Below are positions 37,907-49,569 of a DNA stretch of 64,000 bases, one piece after another. The stretch spans positions 310,001 to 374,000 of the forward strand of contig JADNRX010000004.1 of assembly GCA_015501595.1 (NCBI GenBank). Reading direction: 5' to 3'. Below the pieces are notes generated by a model that saw nothing but the letters and a program-made list of their open reading frames with translations, did not search any database and was not told where the DNA came from. The position numbers and the translations under genes are program-made. Within the stretch, counting starts at the first letter, position 1; each line of letters opens with the position of its first letter. Source of the stretch: Hymenopellis radicata (taxonomy: Eukaryota; Basidiomycota; Agaricomycetes; Agaricales; Physalacriaceae).

Positions 37907-39499
37907 GGGTGAAGAACAAGGTGTAGTGCCGGCGTTTGCCGCCTCGATCGATTTCACGCTCCGACTCTGCCGCCTTGATGGCTGTCAGTTCGCAGTCAAG
38001 TTTCTGTATTCTAGCTGCCAGGACGGACCTTTAACTGAACAGATGACATATTCATGTCCTGCAAAAACATCCTTGCCACCCATGTGTCGCCTCGCCTTCG
38101 GCGCCGGTTCCTTGGGGTAGCTTGAAATGTACTAGTTCTTTGCTAAACGGTTATGTTTTGCACCCCAGTCGAACAGCTTCAACGGTATGCCCGTATAGTA
38201 TTCTCATTGATGTATATGAACTCACGAAAACACATAGATGATTTCCTTCTTCTTGCCTTTCGTAAGTTCGTAAGATCATCAGCGCTTCATCCTAAGGGTG
38301 GTCGGGACTGGACCATCAGGGCACCGCCCTTCAATCTCTCCTCCTCGGAGTCGGACTTTTGTCTGTTGCCTATGGTGCTCGGGAGCGGTCTCCATCGCGT
38401 TTCGTATCAAATCACACGGCCAAAGTATTTCGGGGACGCAGGCGGTCCTGGACTGGTTGGTTCATGCACCGTGACGCTGGCGCGACATGCAAGTCTGACA
38501 TATCCTTCACGACACGGCCCGATTATCGTTAATCATCACCTGGACTAGGCCATCAGCTCGACATCCACCCAGATTGGTTAGTCGCTTGTTGCTTTAGAGA
38601 CTTGCAAACGAGTGGCAGTTCTCGGTACAGCAGTTTTCTGGCTTCTTGACATGGTCCCAGGGTGCAGAATTTGTTTGATTTCATGACCTCCTCCTCTTGG
38701 TTACTTCCGGTACCCTCGTGCTCTCATCAAATCGCTCAGATTGCAGGACCGGTTACTCATTCTCATGCTCGTTGATGTACCCCGAAGAAATCAGGCACTC
38801 GCACTGTCATGTTAATCTTCGCCTCGAGAGGGTTCTCGAGAGACTGGAGAGCTCTGACGTTTGGGAAGTTTTGTGTGTCCAGAGGTTCACCTTGGTTAGT
38901 GATATCATTTCGAAGATATCTACCTGCTTGATGCCAATTTACCTCTTCTGAACATCCCGAAGAATACAGAGCGCTTGCATTCAAGTACTGAATGGACGTG
39001 CTAGCGTCTACCATCGACATCAATCTACTCCTGATGTTCGCAGTCGGGTTTCAGGTTGTTGCAGTGGGAACAACTGTGAAGATCAGTCCAAAATAGTACT
39101 CGCAAGAAATGCGGTCCTTGACGCGACAGGCTATCATTACGATGGAGCAGGTGATGATGAGCGCGGTTCAACGAACGACTTGGACGTTATCGAAAGCAAT
39201 CACCAGAGATGGCAAGTATAGATGTGAATGGTCTCTCCAGAGGAATGGGGATGAAATATGATAAGGCCAGGAGACTCGGAAGAAGACTATGGACGGAGCG
39301 TCAATTTGCGATGTCCTTGATTGTCAACGCCGAGGATAGGCGTTGGGCGTCATCAGAACAGCGCGTGTTCGCTGGATCCTGCAGCGTTCAGATTAAATAA
39401 ACTTAAGGCTAAAGTTTAAGGGGTACCGGTACGTCGCACTCCCGTTAGATTGACGTGCTCCATACGCAGTAGAATTAAATTTGGAGCCCTGCAGCTTAC
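37907..39499. other. Unresolved region, possible decayed or intron-rich gene
   Basis: About 1.6 kb with no gene I can assemble. A minus frame near 39023-38763 reads protein-like (GEPLDTQNFPNVRALQSLEN; INMTVRVPDFFGV), and a plus frame at 39209-39400 is open for 63 codons from an ATG, but neither joins to neighbours with convincing splice sites. A 7-bp inverted repeat (TAAACTT/AAGTTTA) lies at 39398-39418. It could be a real minus-strand gene with more frame breaks. Confidence 0.3.
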
Positions 39500-40073
39500 A
39501 GTTCCCGCGACGGTTTCAGGGAGAACTCTAGTAGGCTACGAACTGCACCCGGACGCGTCGTATCTAGGAGGCGAACTATAGTACAACGTGAAGGCGCCAG
39601 GCTTGGCGTTTGGACCGGCAAGTGGGATCCTCTAGGCTTTCAAGTTCAACTCCTACCTGTGGCCACGACGTGGGGTACGACGCGTCCAATACAGTCACAT
39701 CGTCAATGAGTGACATGAGGCTATAGGAAATATTGAATACGCACGGAACAGTCGAGATGCCGACTTGAATATCGCGTGAGTCCAAGAAATAGTAGCGACC
39801 TACATCGATATCATCAACCGTGTACAGAGAGGAACCTAGAGGAACATGCTTGAATAATTTGTGAATGGAAAAAGGTTCCCCAGAAAGGGCATTCGGGGTG
39901 AGGAAACCGCTTGTACTTATTCGACTTGATGAATGATTTTGGATAATGGGTATTTCGGTAGTAGTGCAATAATCCTTTGGGATACGCCGCGAGACGCCGT
40001 ACCCAAACGAACATGTGCAGCCTCTACGCTGGTTGCTGATGTAGTGCGATGGGGTGTCGGGCCTTTCAACGCG
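39500..40073 (-). CDS. Hidden exon block of unknown protein
   Basis: No family recognised. After a consensus acceptor at about 40074, a frame runs open for about 139 codons down to 39657 without an internal ATG start. It reads for example IPKDYCTTTEIPIIQNHSSS, GFLTPNALSGEPFSIHKLFK, then SSLYTVDDIDVGRYYFLDSR. After an 81-nt intron a second exon (39575-39500) gives RLLDTTRPGAVRSLLEFSLK. A chance open frame this long is unlikely, and the residue pattern looks like a folded protein. The junction needs one more G in the donor region (39655-39658) to keep frame. Start and end exons are not found; coordinates mark only what can be read. Confidence 0.4.
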
Positions 40074-40407
40074 CTGTTACAGTCAGACCGAGACGCTTCG
40101 GTTCGTTGCGGATAATGAGCCGGTGCTTGATGACGAGTCTGAAGAGCAATAATGCAAAATAAAGTAAGATCTTTAAATAGCAGTACACACAACAGAGGAG
40201 GGTAGATGTTACGATAGCAGTACACGGAAAAAGTGCGAAGGATGATGAGGTGATGGTACAATACAGAGTGAGTACACAACAAAGCGATATCGAGAGCAAC
40301 GTAAATGGATGTGACGCAAAGTGGAAATTGTCCATGTGGAAGATGCGATATGGACTAGTAGGGATATGAGATAAAGAGCGGAGCGCAGAATGAAGCTAAC
40401 TCACAAA
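40074..40407. other. Intergenic, nothing clear
   Basis: About 330 bp, AT-rich and low in coding signal, between the hidden exon block and the 3' end of the unknown minus-strand gene. The first exon and promoter of the hidden gene may lie here. Confidence 0.4.
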
Positions 40408-41078
40408 TTAAGACCAGGGATTCGCGGAGCTTTGCTTCCTGGGAGACGAGCTAGGGGTGCGACGATGTCTAGCTTTCTTGGGAGAGCGTTGCAAGGGTTG
40501 AAGGTAGACATCGTCGTAACTGCGGAATATGCAAGACCCCTCTATTTCATCGCGATCTTCCAGCATTGCCCAAACGCAATGCCAGCGGGGAACCGGTTCA
40601 GAAAACTTGAACGCTACGCCGAGATGCTTTTGATCCCATCGAAAATCCTCCGAAGCTCGATCAGTGATATCCGATTTTTGCCTCCGCTCGAAGGCGCGGT
40701 CGGATAAGGTGACGAGAGCGCAATCAACGACGGTAAGGGCGAGAGAGGTGCCTTCTGCGAGAATGGTTTCGAAGAGAGGATCACATTCAAGTTCTTTGGG
40801 GACGCCGGGATGAAGCGGATTGTAACCGTCGACGAGGATTTGGTAGGTTGTATGGTCAGCAAAGTCAAGAGTAAGTGTGGGGTGATTGGGCGAGCGACGG
40901 ACGCCTGTGAGAGTCTTTCCGACCAGCGTCTGAGGTTCCACACTGTGTGCAGAATGATCAGCATTTAGTTGGGTATTGATTGAAGGGAAATTGGGTACCC
41001 CAGATGGTCCATACGGAGAGCTGGGGGACGGGGTCGTTTCATGGGAATCGAAGAAAGCTCGTCAGAGGTGTCCGACAT
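40408..41078 (-). CDS. Conserved-looking unknown protein
   Basis: Two exons joined by one 57-nt intron: MSDTSDELSSIPMKRPRPPA (start 41078), then VEPQTLVGKTLTGVRRSPNH and a clean frame to TAG at 40408. The middle part has alternating strands and charged loops (LTLDFADHTTYQILVDGY; VPKELECDPLFETILAEG; LALTVVDCALVTLSDRAFER), as in a small alpha/beta or beta-sheet domain. The C-terminus is a basic, Ser/Pro-rich tail (SPKKARHRRTPSSSPRKQ) that could be a nuclear targeting signal. No catalytic motif is visible. It shares a 139-bp divergent promoter with the MAP kinase kinase. Coding status is well supported; function is not. Confidence 0.7.
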
Positions 41079-41217
41079 TTTATTGAGACGCTGGTCGTGG
41101 CCTGTCTGCGCTGGCAAGGTAACAAGGAGGAGATGGCAGGTATATGTTGTCATGTTTGGCAGTAGCGTCCTGACGCGAATCTCTCTCTCTACGGTCATCG
41201 CCAGCTTGTCTTTAACG

Positions 41218-42914
41218 ATGGTGGCGCCCGGCCGCCCAATGGGGCCGCGCAGTATACGCTCAGCATCGCCTGCCCCACCGCTTGTCAATCTCCCAGAAAC
41301 AAGTCCACTGCAGATCCACCGTAAATCAAAGCCAACACTGTCTCCGCCGCCGCTCCTCATTCCCGGCAAGGCCGCCTCCCCAAAACCAGTAATCCATGTC
41401 TCCATCCCCGCTCCCAATCCCTCAGACAATACGTCCGGCGATTCTCCCGTATTCGACTACTACGGCGGCGGTCCCCGCCTTTCAATCAATACCACCAAAG
41501 ACGCCGACGACATGACTACCATTCATCCATCCCTCGACACCACCCGTCCACCTCTCACCCATAAACCATCTCAACCCATCGATGAGGTTCGTGAGCTGCT
41601 CGGTGATCTCAAGATCCGCACAGCGCCGGACGACGACGACGCCATCCACGCAACTCAACGATCGCCGCTCCAGTATTCCGATGACAACCTCGAAGAGACC
41701 GGCCGTCTCGGTGAAGGCGCTGGTGGCGCAGTCCATAAGGTCAGAGACAAGCGCAATGGCAAGGTTATGGCTCGCAAGACCATCACAACCAGGGAGGCCC
41801 CAATGAAGCAGCTTTTGCGTGAATTGTCCATCATATCCTCTACTCAACACGTCAACATCATCCTCTTCCATGGCGCATACATGTCCCCGTCCTCTAGTGA
41901 AGTCAAGATAATCATGGAACTCTGTGAAGGTGGTAGTCTTGAGGCTGTGGGCAAACGAATTAAGGAAAGAGGTGCTGTAGTTGGCGAAAAGATTGCCGGC
42001 CGAATAGCAGAAGGCGTATGTCTCGCCCTCACTTTGACACCCTCTTGCTCACCGAATGTCTCCAGGTTTTACAAGGATTGGCTTACCTTCACACCAAAAA
42101 GACCATACATCGTGATATCAAACCTTCCAATATCCTTCTCTCCCGAGAAGGCATCGTCAAGCTCTGTGACTTTGGTGTCTCTGGCGAGTTGGTTGACTCT
42201 CTCGCCGGCACATTTACCGGAACTAGTTTTTACATGGCCGTATGTTCTCATTATATCCCTCTCCAGTACCCACTCACCTTTCCGCGCAGCCCGAACGGAT
42301 CTGTGGCCACGAATACACTATTCGGTCTGATGTCTGGTCTACTGGCATTTCCCTATTAGAGCTTGTCCAAAATCGATTCCCCTTCCCGAACGATCTCCCG
42401 CCGATTGAATTGATGATGTACATTACAACAGGCGAGGTATGTTGCTCCTTAAGGACTCTCTTCTGTATTACTGATTCTCTTTGCAGCCGCCACGTCTTGA
42501 AGATGAAGGCGGTGTACAATGGAGTGATGACATGAAGGACTTCATTCGACAAACGTGAGTTCATCAGTCAACTTGGTCTCGATCGTTCCCTCATTGGTTT
42601 GATTCAGATTGATTGTCGATTCAATGGCGCGGCCGAAACCGCAGGACATGCTTCAACACCCGTGGATCGTAGACGTGATGAAAAAAGAAGTTCACATGGC
42701 CAGATGGATTCGCGAAGTGTGGGGATGGCCAAAATCGACCCGTCGCCGGTCGCGAGATCAGTCAGTACCGTTTATCTGGTGCGTAATGAATGTACTGATG
42801 CAGAGATATAGGAACGGGAGTACAAGCTCGCGACCATCTTCTAGCCAACGAACTGACTCATCCAGCGGTTCGCCGCGAACTTTCAATGCGCCTCCTGGTA
42901 TACCAACAGCATAA
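41218..42914 (+). CDS. MKK1: MAP kinase kinase, Mkk1/Mkk2 type
   Basis: Start ATG 41218 ([20 protein letters not shown]), with a disordered Pro/Ser N-terminus that may hold a docking site. The kinase domain follows: [19 protein letters not shown] (Gly loop), VMARKTI (Lys), [29 protein letters not shown] (HRD), [10 protein letters not shown] (DFG), then the activation loop [15 protein letters not shown] joined by an intron to [19 protein letters not shown]. The Ser and Thr of SLAGTFT are the expected MAPKKK phosphosites. The [12 protein letters not shown] and [15 protein letters not shown] blocks are typical of the Mkk1/2 branch, the cell-wall integrity pathway upstream of Slt2/Mpk1. That pathway role is by family. 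A 33-nt segment (42779-42811) with GT-AG ends near the C-terminus could be an unspliced in-frame piece or a tiny intron. Confidence 0.9.
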
Positions 42915-44116
42915 TTACGGACATCGTATGTTCATCTCCACTGTTCCCGATGTGATGTTGACGTTGTTACATAGTATGTTACCTTATCCTGATACTGCTT
43001 TCGATTCCCAGCTTTTTTGCGTTGTCAAATGTCGATCATTTCTGTTGCATCTTTGTCACCTATAAACTCTTCCAATTTCGTCTCTCCTCTAGGTTACTGC
43101 TTCGTTCGCTACAAGGGTTCTATCTGACTGTGTACATCTATCTCTTCGAGCTTTTAACTCTTCTTTGTGTCACCCCTACTTCGTTGTCGGACTGCTCCAG
43201 TAGATTCATACATACATGATCCACATTGCCTTGCCGTCCAGACTTGCAATCTACATACAATAATCACACGGCATGCACAAGTTTTCGTGGCCACACCTTC
43301 GTAGCTTTTGATCTGAGACAGCTTTCGGTGATTGTTCTTGTTCTCCAATGTTCTCTTGATATTGCAACAAATGTTTGGTTCATCCTTAGCATAACATGAG
43401 CCCGACGCTGCCCGACGGCATAGTCACTTGCTGAAAACTTCTTTAGTCCGCTCAGATAGGATCAATGTCGGGGACACTGGTACTAATCCGTTGTCTGAAG
43501 GCGGGTCGGCGCTTTATGTTTGTCATACTAAGTATAGGCAATTGTACGATGAAAATATGAGCGCACCAGAAACGGTCTGGCGACGGCCCTCTCCATGATA
43601 TGGGATAACATTAGCGCACAACCATCATGGCAAGTCAGTTGACTATCATCCATCGCCAGGAATCCCCACTTTCGCGTCGCAGATCCTCTAGACCGACGAT
43701 GCGTGGAAATGGTTCGATGATATAGCATGCGAGAGTGTACATCGTGTACGTGAACAAATTCGAATTGTATTGTTTTGGAGGACGGCGTCAAGAAAATGCT
43801 ATAGCATGTCGTAATTTTGTCCCCTGGTGCAAGGGCAATCGCTGGTTATCGGGCACATCATGCATCGTGTTGCTGTGTGTGTGTACTTGTAAAGGATCAG
43901 AAAAAACTCTTGTTCGCGGGTCGTCAGTGCCCTAACAGCTGAGCCTAGAATGGACTGCGACTAGAGTGTAGAATTATCGTTGTGTTCTTGTCATGATGAA
44001 GTCGAGGTCGGTAAGGTCGGACGGGGCGGACCGCGTGTCGCGGACAGAGGTCGGGGTGGACTCCAACCGAAATCCACTGAGACCGGCTACCGAGCTTTTT
44101 CATTATGAAGGTGCGC
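42915..44116. other. Gene-poor stretch after MKK
   Basis: About 1.2 kb. The first 400 bp are T-rich and read as the 3' end of the MAPKK transcript. Beyond that only short unrelated frames; a run of C (44150 region, just inside the next feature) is the only low-complexity tract. No repeat family recognised. Confidence 0.45.
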
Positions 44117-44649
44117 TTAGCGAGGCGGATACGTGCAGATCTTACCGAGTCCCCCCCATACCGCCTCATACCGCTTACCGCCTTGCCGAGCAGGGCGCAG
44201 AATGAACGTGGACCTGGCCGACATGCCGCCAACTCGACGTCGTGACGTTAGCACTAAGCAAACAAAATGCAGAGCCAACAGTCTGGCCTCGGCTTCCCTG
44301 TCAGCGTGCAAGATATTTGAAAAGCTGACGGCCAAGATTGCAGATCTACGGTGTTTATATGTATCTCAGGTCGCACATTGCGATACATACTTACCGCGAC
44401 GCATGTCCACCTTGATATAGCTTGAGTGTACGAAGTTTATGCATAGTGAAGTTCATACCTTTCTCCGCTTAACTCTTCAACTCCACCTTCATGGTTCAGT
44501 CGTATCGCATCATCTTCGGAATCGAGCCCAAATCGAGCCAGTGAACCATCAAACGCTCCTGCTTCGTCGACGTAAGAAGCTAAGGGCGACAGACTGATAG
44601 ACGCTCTTTTTTCCGAAAGCGTCTCCGCGACTCGATGGATTTCAATCAT
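44117..44649 (-). CDS. Possible small multi-exon gene, unknown
   Basis: No family recognised. Read from ATG 44649: MIEIHRVAETLSEKRASISL, SPLASYVDEAGAFDGSLARF, then EELSGEK at a GTATGA donor. A 48-nt intron, a 16-nt exon, and a 49-nt intron with a GTAAGT donor follow, landing in frame on ILAVSFSNILHADREAEARL, then LALHF. A possible third intron starts GTTTGC, has the branch-like GCTAACG and ends CCAG, 50 nt on. Two consecutive introns of typical size with consensus ends that keep frame make a real gene plausible. The 3' end is not settled; the frame without the third intron stops at 44117. Confidence 0.38.
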
Positions 44650-46397
44650 GATGATGCCGCCTGATGCCGCCGTGCCACGGTCGCATTCAGACCTCTCTCC
44701 TGCACAGCATATGCGACTGACTTGGTGCCAGCGGACCTGGGTGACTCTCCGCGGAGGTTCATTCCATCACAAGTTCAGGTCCCTGTGCAACGTGATATCT
44801 GGTTCAACATTGTGCTCTGTAGTCGGAGATGTTCAAGTTTCCTGTCTTTACGCAGGTAGGAGTGTCAGTCGGACCCACACTTGAAAATACGCCACAACAA
44901 CTAAGTATCCCCAAAACGGTTTTGTATATCATTTTCTGATCGGCCAGTTTAGCCCATCGGTCGAAGATGGTTGGGGAAGTTACAACTGACCGGCCATCAC
45001 GAAGTGCAGGGCATGCTGATTTACATCGTCCGCTCCTTGCACCTGAGATCCTGGGCCTCCAACCTTCAACCTCCAGACGCCACGAACGCGAAAACGCGGG
45101 CCTACGAATCTGATCATAATAATGATAAGCCAAGTTAACACACATGACGAGGATTGGAAACAGGAATCTCACGTAAAACTGTCTCGAGAGCCAGGACTTT
45201 CCTCCGCTTACACGTTCCTATTCGTGAGAGCAAGACAGGCCGACTACGTGATTGGACATGGAGGCATCGCGCATCATATTTTACGTGTAAGCAGGTTTGC
45301 AAGAGATTGGAACACGATTAGAATAGACGTGTTTTAGTCGTGTTTTCCTCGGGCGAGGGAAGCGCAAAACGTCCAGAAAGCCTCGGAATGTGCCTGTTCA
45401 AAACATAGCAAGTCTTCCGTGGACTTTCTCGGGTTTCGTTCTAGTCGAGCTCGGGGTAGACAGCAAGCACTGAGCGAGGGGGATAAGGAGGAGCACTACA
45501 AATCTGGGAGAGGCAGACATACGAATTATGTATCACTGACTTCTGGCTCCATGCGGTGGATGGAAACCAAGGGCACGCCGTAAAGGTGTGGGCGTTAAAA
45601 GAGCATTTTATGGCATTTCGTGCATGGAGTACAGTCCGGATGATTTGATGAAGCAGACCATCAGACAACGGTTCCGCGCAGGTTCCACGGAGGTACGATG
45701 AGAATGTGTGTGATGTCCGGACAAGAACTGAGCAAGACCGCGGGTGAGGCGTGGAGTTACGACCCTGCTAGTATGGGAAAAGCTGGACTCTACATGGCGA
45801 TCAGATATTTCCAAGAAATTTGAGAACAAAAGAGGCAACAAAAGAGCATAATAAAGGAGGCTGTAGGACAAAGAAGGCGCACAAGGTCGCAGATAATGGT
45901 TGAAAGCAGTGAAACCAGACGCGTTTTTTGATCGGACCGAATCGTCAGTCCCTGGACGCCGTGATCGCCTTCTTTCAACCAATTTATTGACCTTTTCTGA
46001 ATTTACGAACCATCTGCCAGCGTGGCGTGATGCTGCTTTTTCATGTTGTTCCCCTCTGTCTTATTACTCTTTCTGACTGCATTGCATCTTCTGTATTAAT
46101 TGAACTCGTTTATGTGGGGTCGTTCATATTGCTTCCTCACCAGTAAGTATGTCTGCTCTTCTGCCCCTTCTTTCTGCCTCCGTGGCACATTCCCGTGCGA
46201 CCCTTAGATCTGATATTTGAAGATCACCCTACCCATGTCATACCAGGGCGGCCTCAGTTCATTTAGGTTACCTTCTTGAAAACAGGTATAAGTTTGCCCA
46301 TGTCTCCGAGGCCATCCCACCGTTTCCCATCTTCTCAACTTTATAGCCGATACCATGTCCTAGTTCGTCCTTTCCATTCGCTTGAGTCTCGCCTAAC
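44650..46397. other. Long upstream region of Zn2Cys6 factor
   Basis: About 1.75 kb without a supported gene. Two minus-strand frames of 122-124 codons (45172-44804 and 45982-45608) begin with non-ATG codons and have no protein character. The last 400 bp before 46398 are pyrimidine-rich, as expected for a regulated fungal promoter and leader. Confidence 0.5.
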
Positions 46398-47462
46398 ATG
46401 CTGATCTCGCCTAGCTCGTCCCAAGGTCAATATCATCCGCCCCCACATTATCATTCGTCGTCGTCGTCTCTGTCCTCGGGTCATGAGCCTGTTTATACTC
46501 CCCATCCCGAGCTCACTGCCCCTCCGCCCCAACAAGAGCAAGCCCCCCAGCGTAAACGACCCAAGTACACGCGAAGCAAGACAGGCTGTATGACTTGCCG
46601 CCAAAAGAAAATCAAGGTCTGTAGGCTGTTACCTGGATTGTACATCCTCGTGCTCATTACTTCTAGTGTGATGAATCAAAACCAGCGTGTGTCCGATGCA
46701 CTCATAGCCAACGCAATGTCAGTATACCCTCCACTCGTCGCGCCACAATTTGTAACCTGTTTGCCACCAGTGTACTTGGCCCGAAGGCTTACCAGTTCGA
46801 AAGAGAGTTCCTCAGCGAAGGGACTCGATAGACGAGAGGCCTTCTACCGCAGGTTCCTCGGTGTCGGACGAGTCCAGTCCTTCACTCCGTAACGCATCTC
46901 CACCTCGACGCCTTGACCCGGAAGTCGGTCTCTTACCGCCACTCATCCCACGCCGCAACCAGTTAGTCTACCTCGTTGTGAGACACATCCTTTCACAAAC
47001 TGATAATACATTCTAGAGATCCATATTTGCAATTGCCTCCTGTCATGCAGCAAGAGTCAGACTTTGACCGCCGCATATGTATGTTTACGTTGTGTTAGTC
47101 TTCTAGCTAATTGATCTCAATCTATAGGCCACGTCCTCCATTTGCGCAAGGGACGCATTCTGCGGCCACTATGCATTCGATGTCGGAAATTAACGCGTAC
47201 TCGTCCTCCCACCATTACGATTACTCTCACCACCCCCGTGAGCAACACGCTCCTCCACCTCGCGCCCCGGTAATGGCCACTGGGATACGTGCAATGGAGC
47301 ACCAGGGCTACTGGAACTCGTCAAGTCTATTGCCTCCAATTGATGCCTACGTGAGTTGGTTCGAGATGTTGACTGCGCCCGTTACTCAATCTCACCTAGC
47401 ACTATCCTGCCATGCAGGAAAGAGGTATGGTCGGGATCCCAGACCATCACAGATATCAGTGA
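46398..47462 (+). CDS. Zn(II)2Cys6 transcription factor
   Basis: Start at 46398 (MLISPSSSQGQYHPPPHYHS). A basic stretch (RKRPKYTRSKTG) leads into the binuclear cluster, spread over three exons: CMTCRQKKIK, CDESKPACVRCTHSQRN, CTWPEGLPVRKRVPQRRD. The Cys spacing is C-x2-C-x6-C-x6-C-x2-C-x6-C, complete, binding two zinc ions. The rest is short and disordered: RRDSIDERPSTAGSSVSDES, LLPPLIPRRNQ, a His/Tyr-rich part (SSHHYDYSHHPREQHAPPP), then HYPAMQERGMVGIPDHHRYQ at the end (TGA 47460). It lacks the large fungal-specific regulatory domain of many family members. Such small Zn2Cys6 proteins are common in basidiomycetes; its targets are unknown. Splice sites are clean. Confidence 0.87.
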
Positions 47463-47572
47463 GATGTCTTGCTTGTTTGTAGTATTTTAAATCACACCTA
47501 CTCATATTGTATGATTCAATCTTCGTAGAACTGCCTATCAGTATATACCAGCCCGCTTGTACATAGCGTAAA

Positions 47573-49112
47573 TTAAAATAATGTGGGCGCGAAGCCCATT
47601 CGTTGCCCTCCGACATCCCAAACGCTGTAAAAGTGTTTCAGAAGACTGGCGCCAACGATTTGGAAGTCATCCTCCGCGTTGATGAGCGTTTGACACAACG
47701 ACGCATTGTTTGCAAACGGGCCGACATTGAGTTCAACGGAAGGAATCGTCAAGTTGAACGGAGTTCCATTTTCTGAAGTGAATGTCAAGGCGATTTCGGC
47801 GGGCAAAGAGTCGATGAGATCGCAGGAAATCCCGAAGGTTCCAGGTTCATCGGGTTGGGTTTGATCTCAGGCGAGATTAGAGCATATATCGCCTTCAGAT
47901 GACACGCGCCAAAACATCAGAAATTGGTGACATCAACTGGTGACATTGCTTACCACGGTGGTGTTGGTGGAGAAGAGCATGTTACTCGTACCACTGTCGA
48001 ATATCATGCGACGCGTCGCACTCAAAGTTCTGTGGTCTGGCCATTGACAAATATTCCAGGAGAGTCAAGCTCCCAGGTAGCGCTGCGTCCCACATTAGAA
48101 GCAAAAACGAGGTCGCCTAGTAGAGTTAGAAAGGATTTCCCCAAGAGGGGATGAATCACCTTCGAATTTTGACTCGTCGCTTCCTCCAATAGTAAGCTCC
48201 GCACCTCCCACATCATTAGGTGCCAGCAACAGGCTGAAGAGGGCTGTAGAGAACTCAGTAAGATTCGGGAAACCAAACCATCTATTGCTTACATGGGAGC
48301 CCTTGATCTATCAAACCCGCAAAGAAGCCTTGAGCGAGCGCACCCATGCCTGTAGGTACCAATGAGCGCTCTCCAACCAATACAGTGAACGGTACGTACC
48401 CTGAATGCCACTGAATGGGTCAATATCGAAATTCGGCGTTTGACTGGTAATGAGGAAAAGGTCCACGTCTGTCGCCGTAAGGCCTCCGACTGAAACCGTG
48501 TCTACTGCACTTCTCAACTGGAGTTGAGTATTGTTTCCCACCACAGGATCAACGCCCACTCCAGTTCCAACGTAATGACAGTGGTGCGTCCACCATCCAC
48601 GAAGGTAGAGCTCGCTGTAGGATCGAATTGGACTTGGCTCGAGCAAGAATCGCAGAGTGTGCCTAAAGCAGCATGAAGACGTGAGAGTGGTATGTCTTGG
48701 GGAAAACGTACTGGCGAATTCGAGGCTGCTGCTACCAGTATCGAAGACCACCTAAAACCTGTGTGATTTTGTTGGATCGACGAATGTTGAACAGGACTGA
48801 CCGTGATATCTTGAGGTGGTGTTCCGACTGAGATGTTGCCAAACCATCTGCGTACAGTTAGCTTCGAGTTCAGTTCAGATAACAAGACGGGTTACTTACT
48901 GCAAGTCAGTTCCTTTGAAAAAATCGTCAAGGGGAATGTTCGCCGGACCCAAAGCTCTTCGACGAAGCGAAGAACCAGCCGGCACTTTTCGAGACTGCAA
49001 TTGAATCTTCGAGGGCGACGCAGAGGCTCTCGGAACCGTCTGCTTCGGGGATGGTGAAGCGGAAGCTGCCGTGTAGCACGCCAGCGCAATATAGAGGAGT
49101 AGAACGGAGCAT
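47573..49112 (-). CDS. Secreted pepsin-like aspartic protease
   Basis: Family A1. The start (MLRST at 49112) leads, after a likely one-base frame break near 49096, into LYIALACYTAASASPSPKQT, a signal peptide and propeptide with dibasic SLRRRALGPANIPLDDFF before the mature enzyme. Catalytic motif one is WFGNISVGTPPQ, then VVFDTGSSSLEF (48720); motif two is IFDSGTSNMLFS (near 48010). Between lie CDSCSSQVQFDPTASSTF and TGVGVDPVVGNN, LFLITSQTPNF. The end reads VGASLLKHFYSVWDVGGQRM, then GFAPTLF (TAA 47573). Both catalytic Asp are present. A second frame break lies near 48568. Likely extracellular protein breakdown; a TATA-like site lies 44 bp upstream of the ATG. Confidence 0.87.
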
Positions 49113-49155
49113 TGTGAGATAGGAGCCGACTAAGCTCCAGCATACCGCACGGCTT

Positions 49156-49161
49156 CTTATA
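49156..49161 (-). promoter_or_regulatory. TATA-like box of aspartic protease gene
   Basis: TATAAG on the minus strand within CTCTATAAGAAG, ending 44 bp before the ATG at 49112. The spacing suits a start site just upstream of the coding region. Only sequence and position support it. Confidence 0.4.
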
Positions 49162-49569
49162 GAGCGCACAACGCGTGCGAAACGCAGATACGCGTAAGGG
49201 CTGGCGCCGGAGACGACCATGTTGTTGTTGAGCTAATATTGGCTATACCGCATTTGTCGTACGGCGAAGTCGGCGTATCTCGCTCCATGCACATGGCAGT
49301 GCGAAACGTTCATAATATCATATAATGAGTAGTAGGGAGCCACATGGAGGAAGCCAGTAAGGGAAAGGACAATAAGACAGGGAGCCACCGTGTGATCGAT
49401 GTCTGGTGCTCGTATACATTGAGTCCACCTCGAATAGGCCTTCCAGATTTCTTGCCAAGGCGCGGGCTAGAGTGCAGCAGAACGGACTGACAGTGGAGGT
49501 GGAAGGCAACATGCACAATCGCTGACGTCAGAATCGATCATATCTAACTGTCAAACACTAACTACCATC
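49162..49569. other. Divergent promoter, protease and small unknown gene
   Basis: About 400 bp. Apart from the TATA-like site just listed, nothing clear; short frames on both strands look spurious. Confidence 0.45.

Noticed and set aside
39423..39432. GTACCGGTAC palindrome
   Set aside because: A single 10-bp palindrome in AT/GC-mixed intergenic DNA is within chance expectation for this length.
44804..45172. 122-codon minus-strand frame
   Set aside because: Begins with GTG and shows no protein-like pattern or splice continuity.
45608..45982. 124-codon minus-strand frame
   Set aside because: Non-ATG start, no family resemblance, codon content unlike neighbours.
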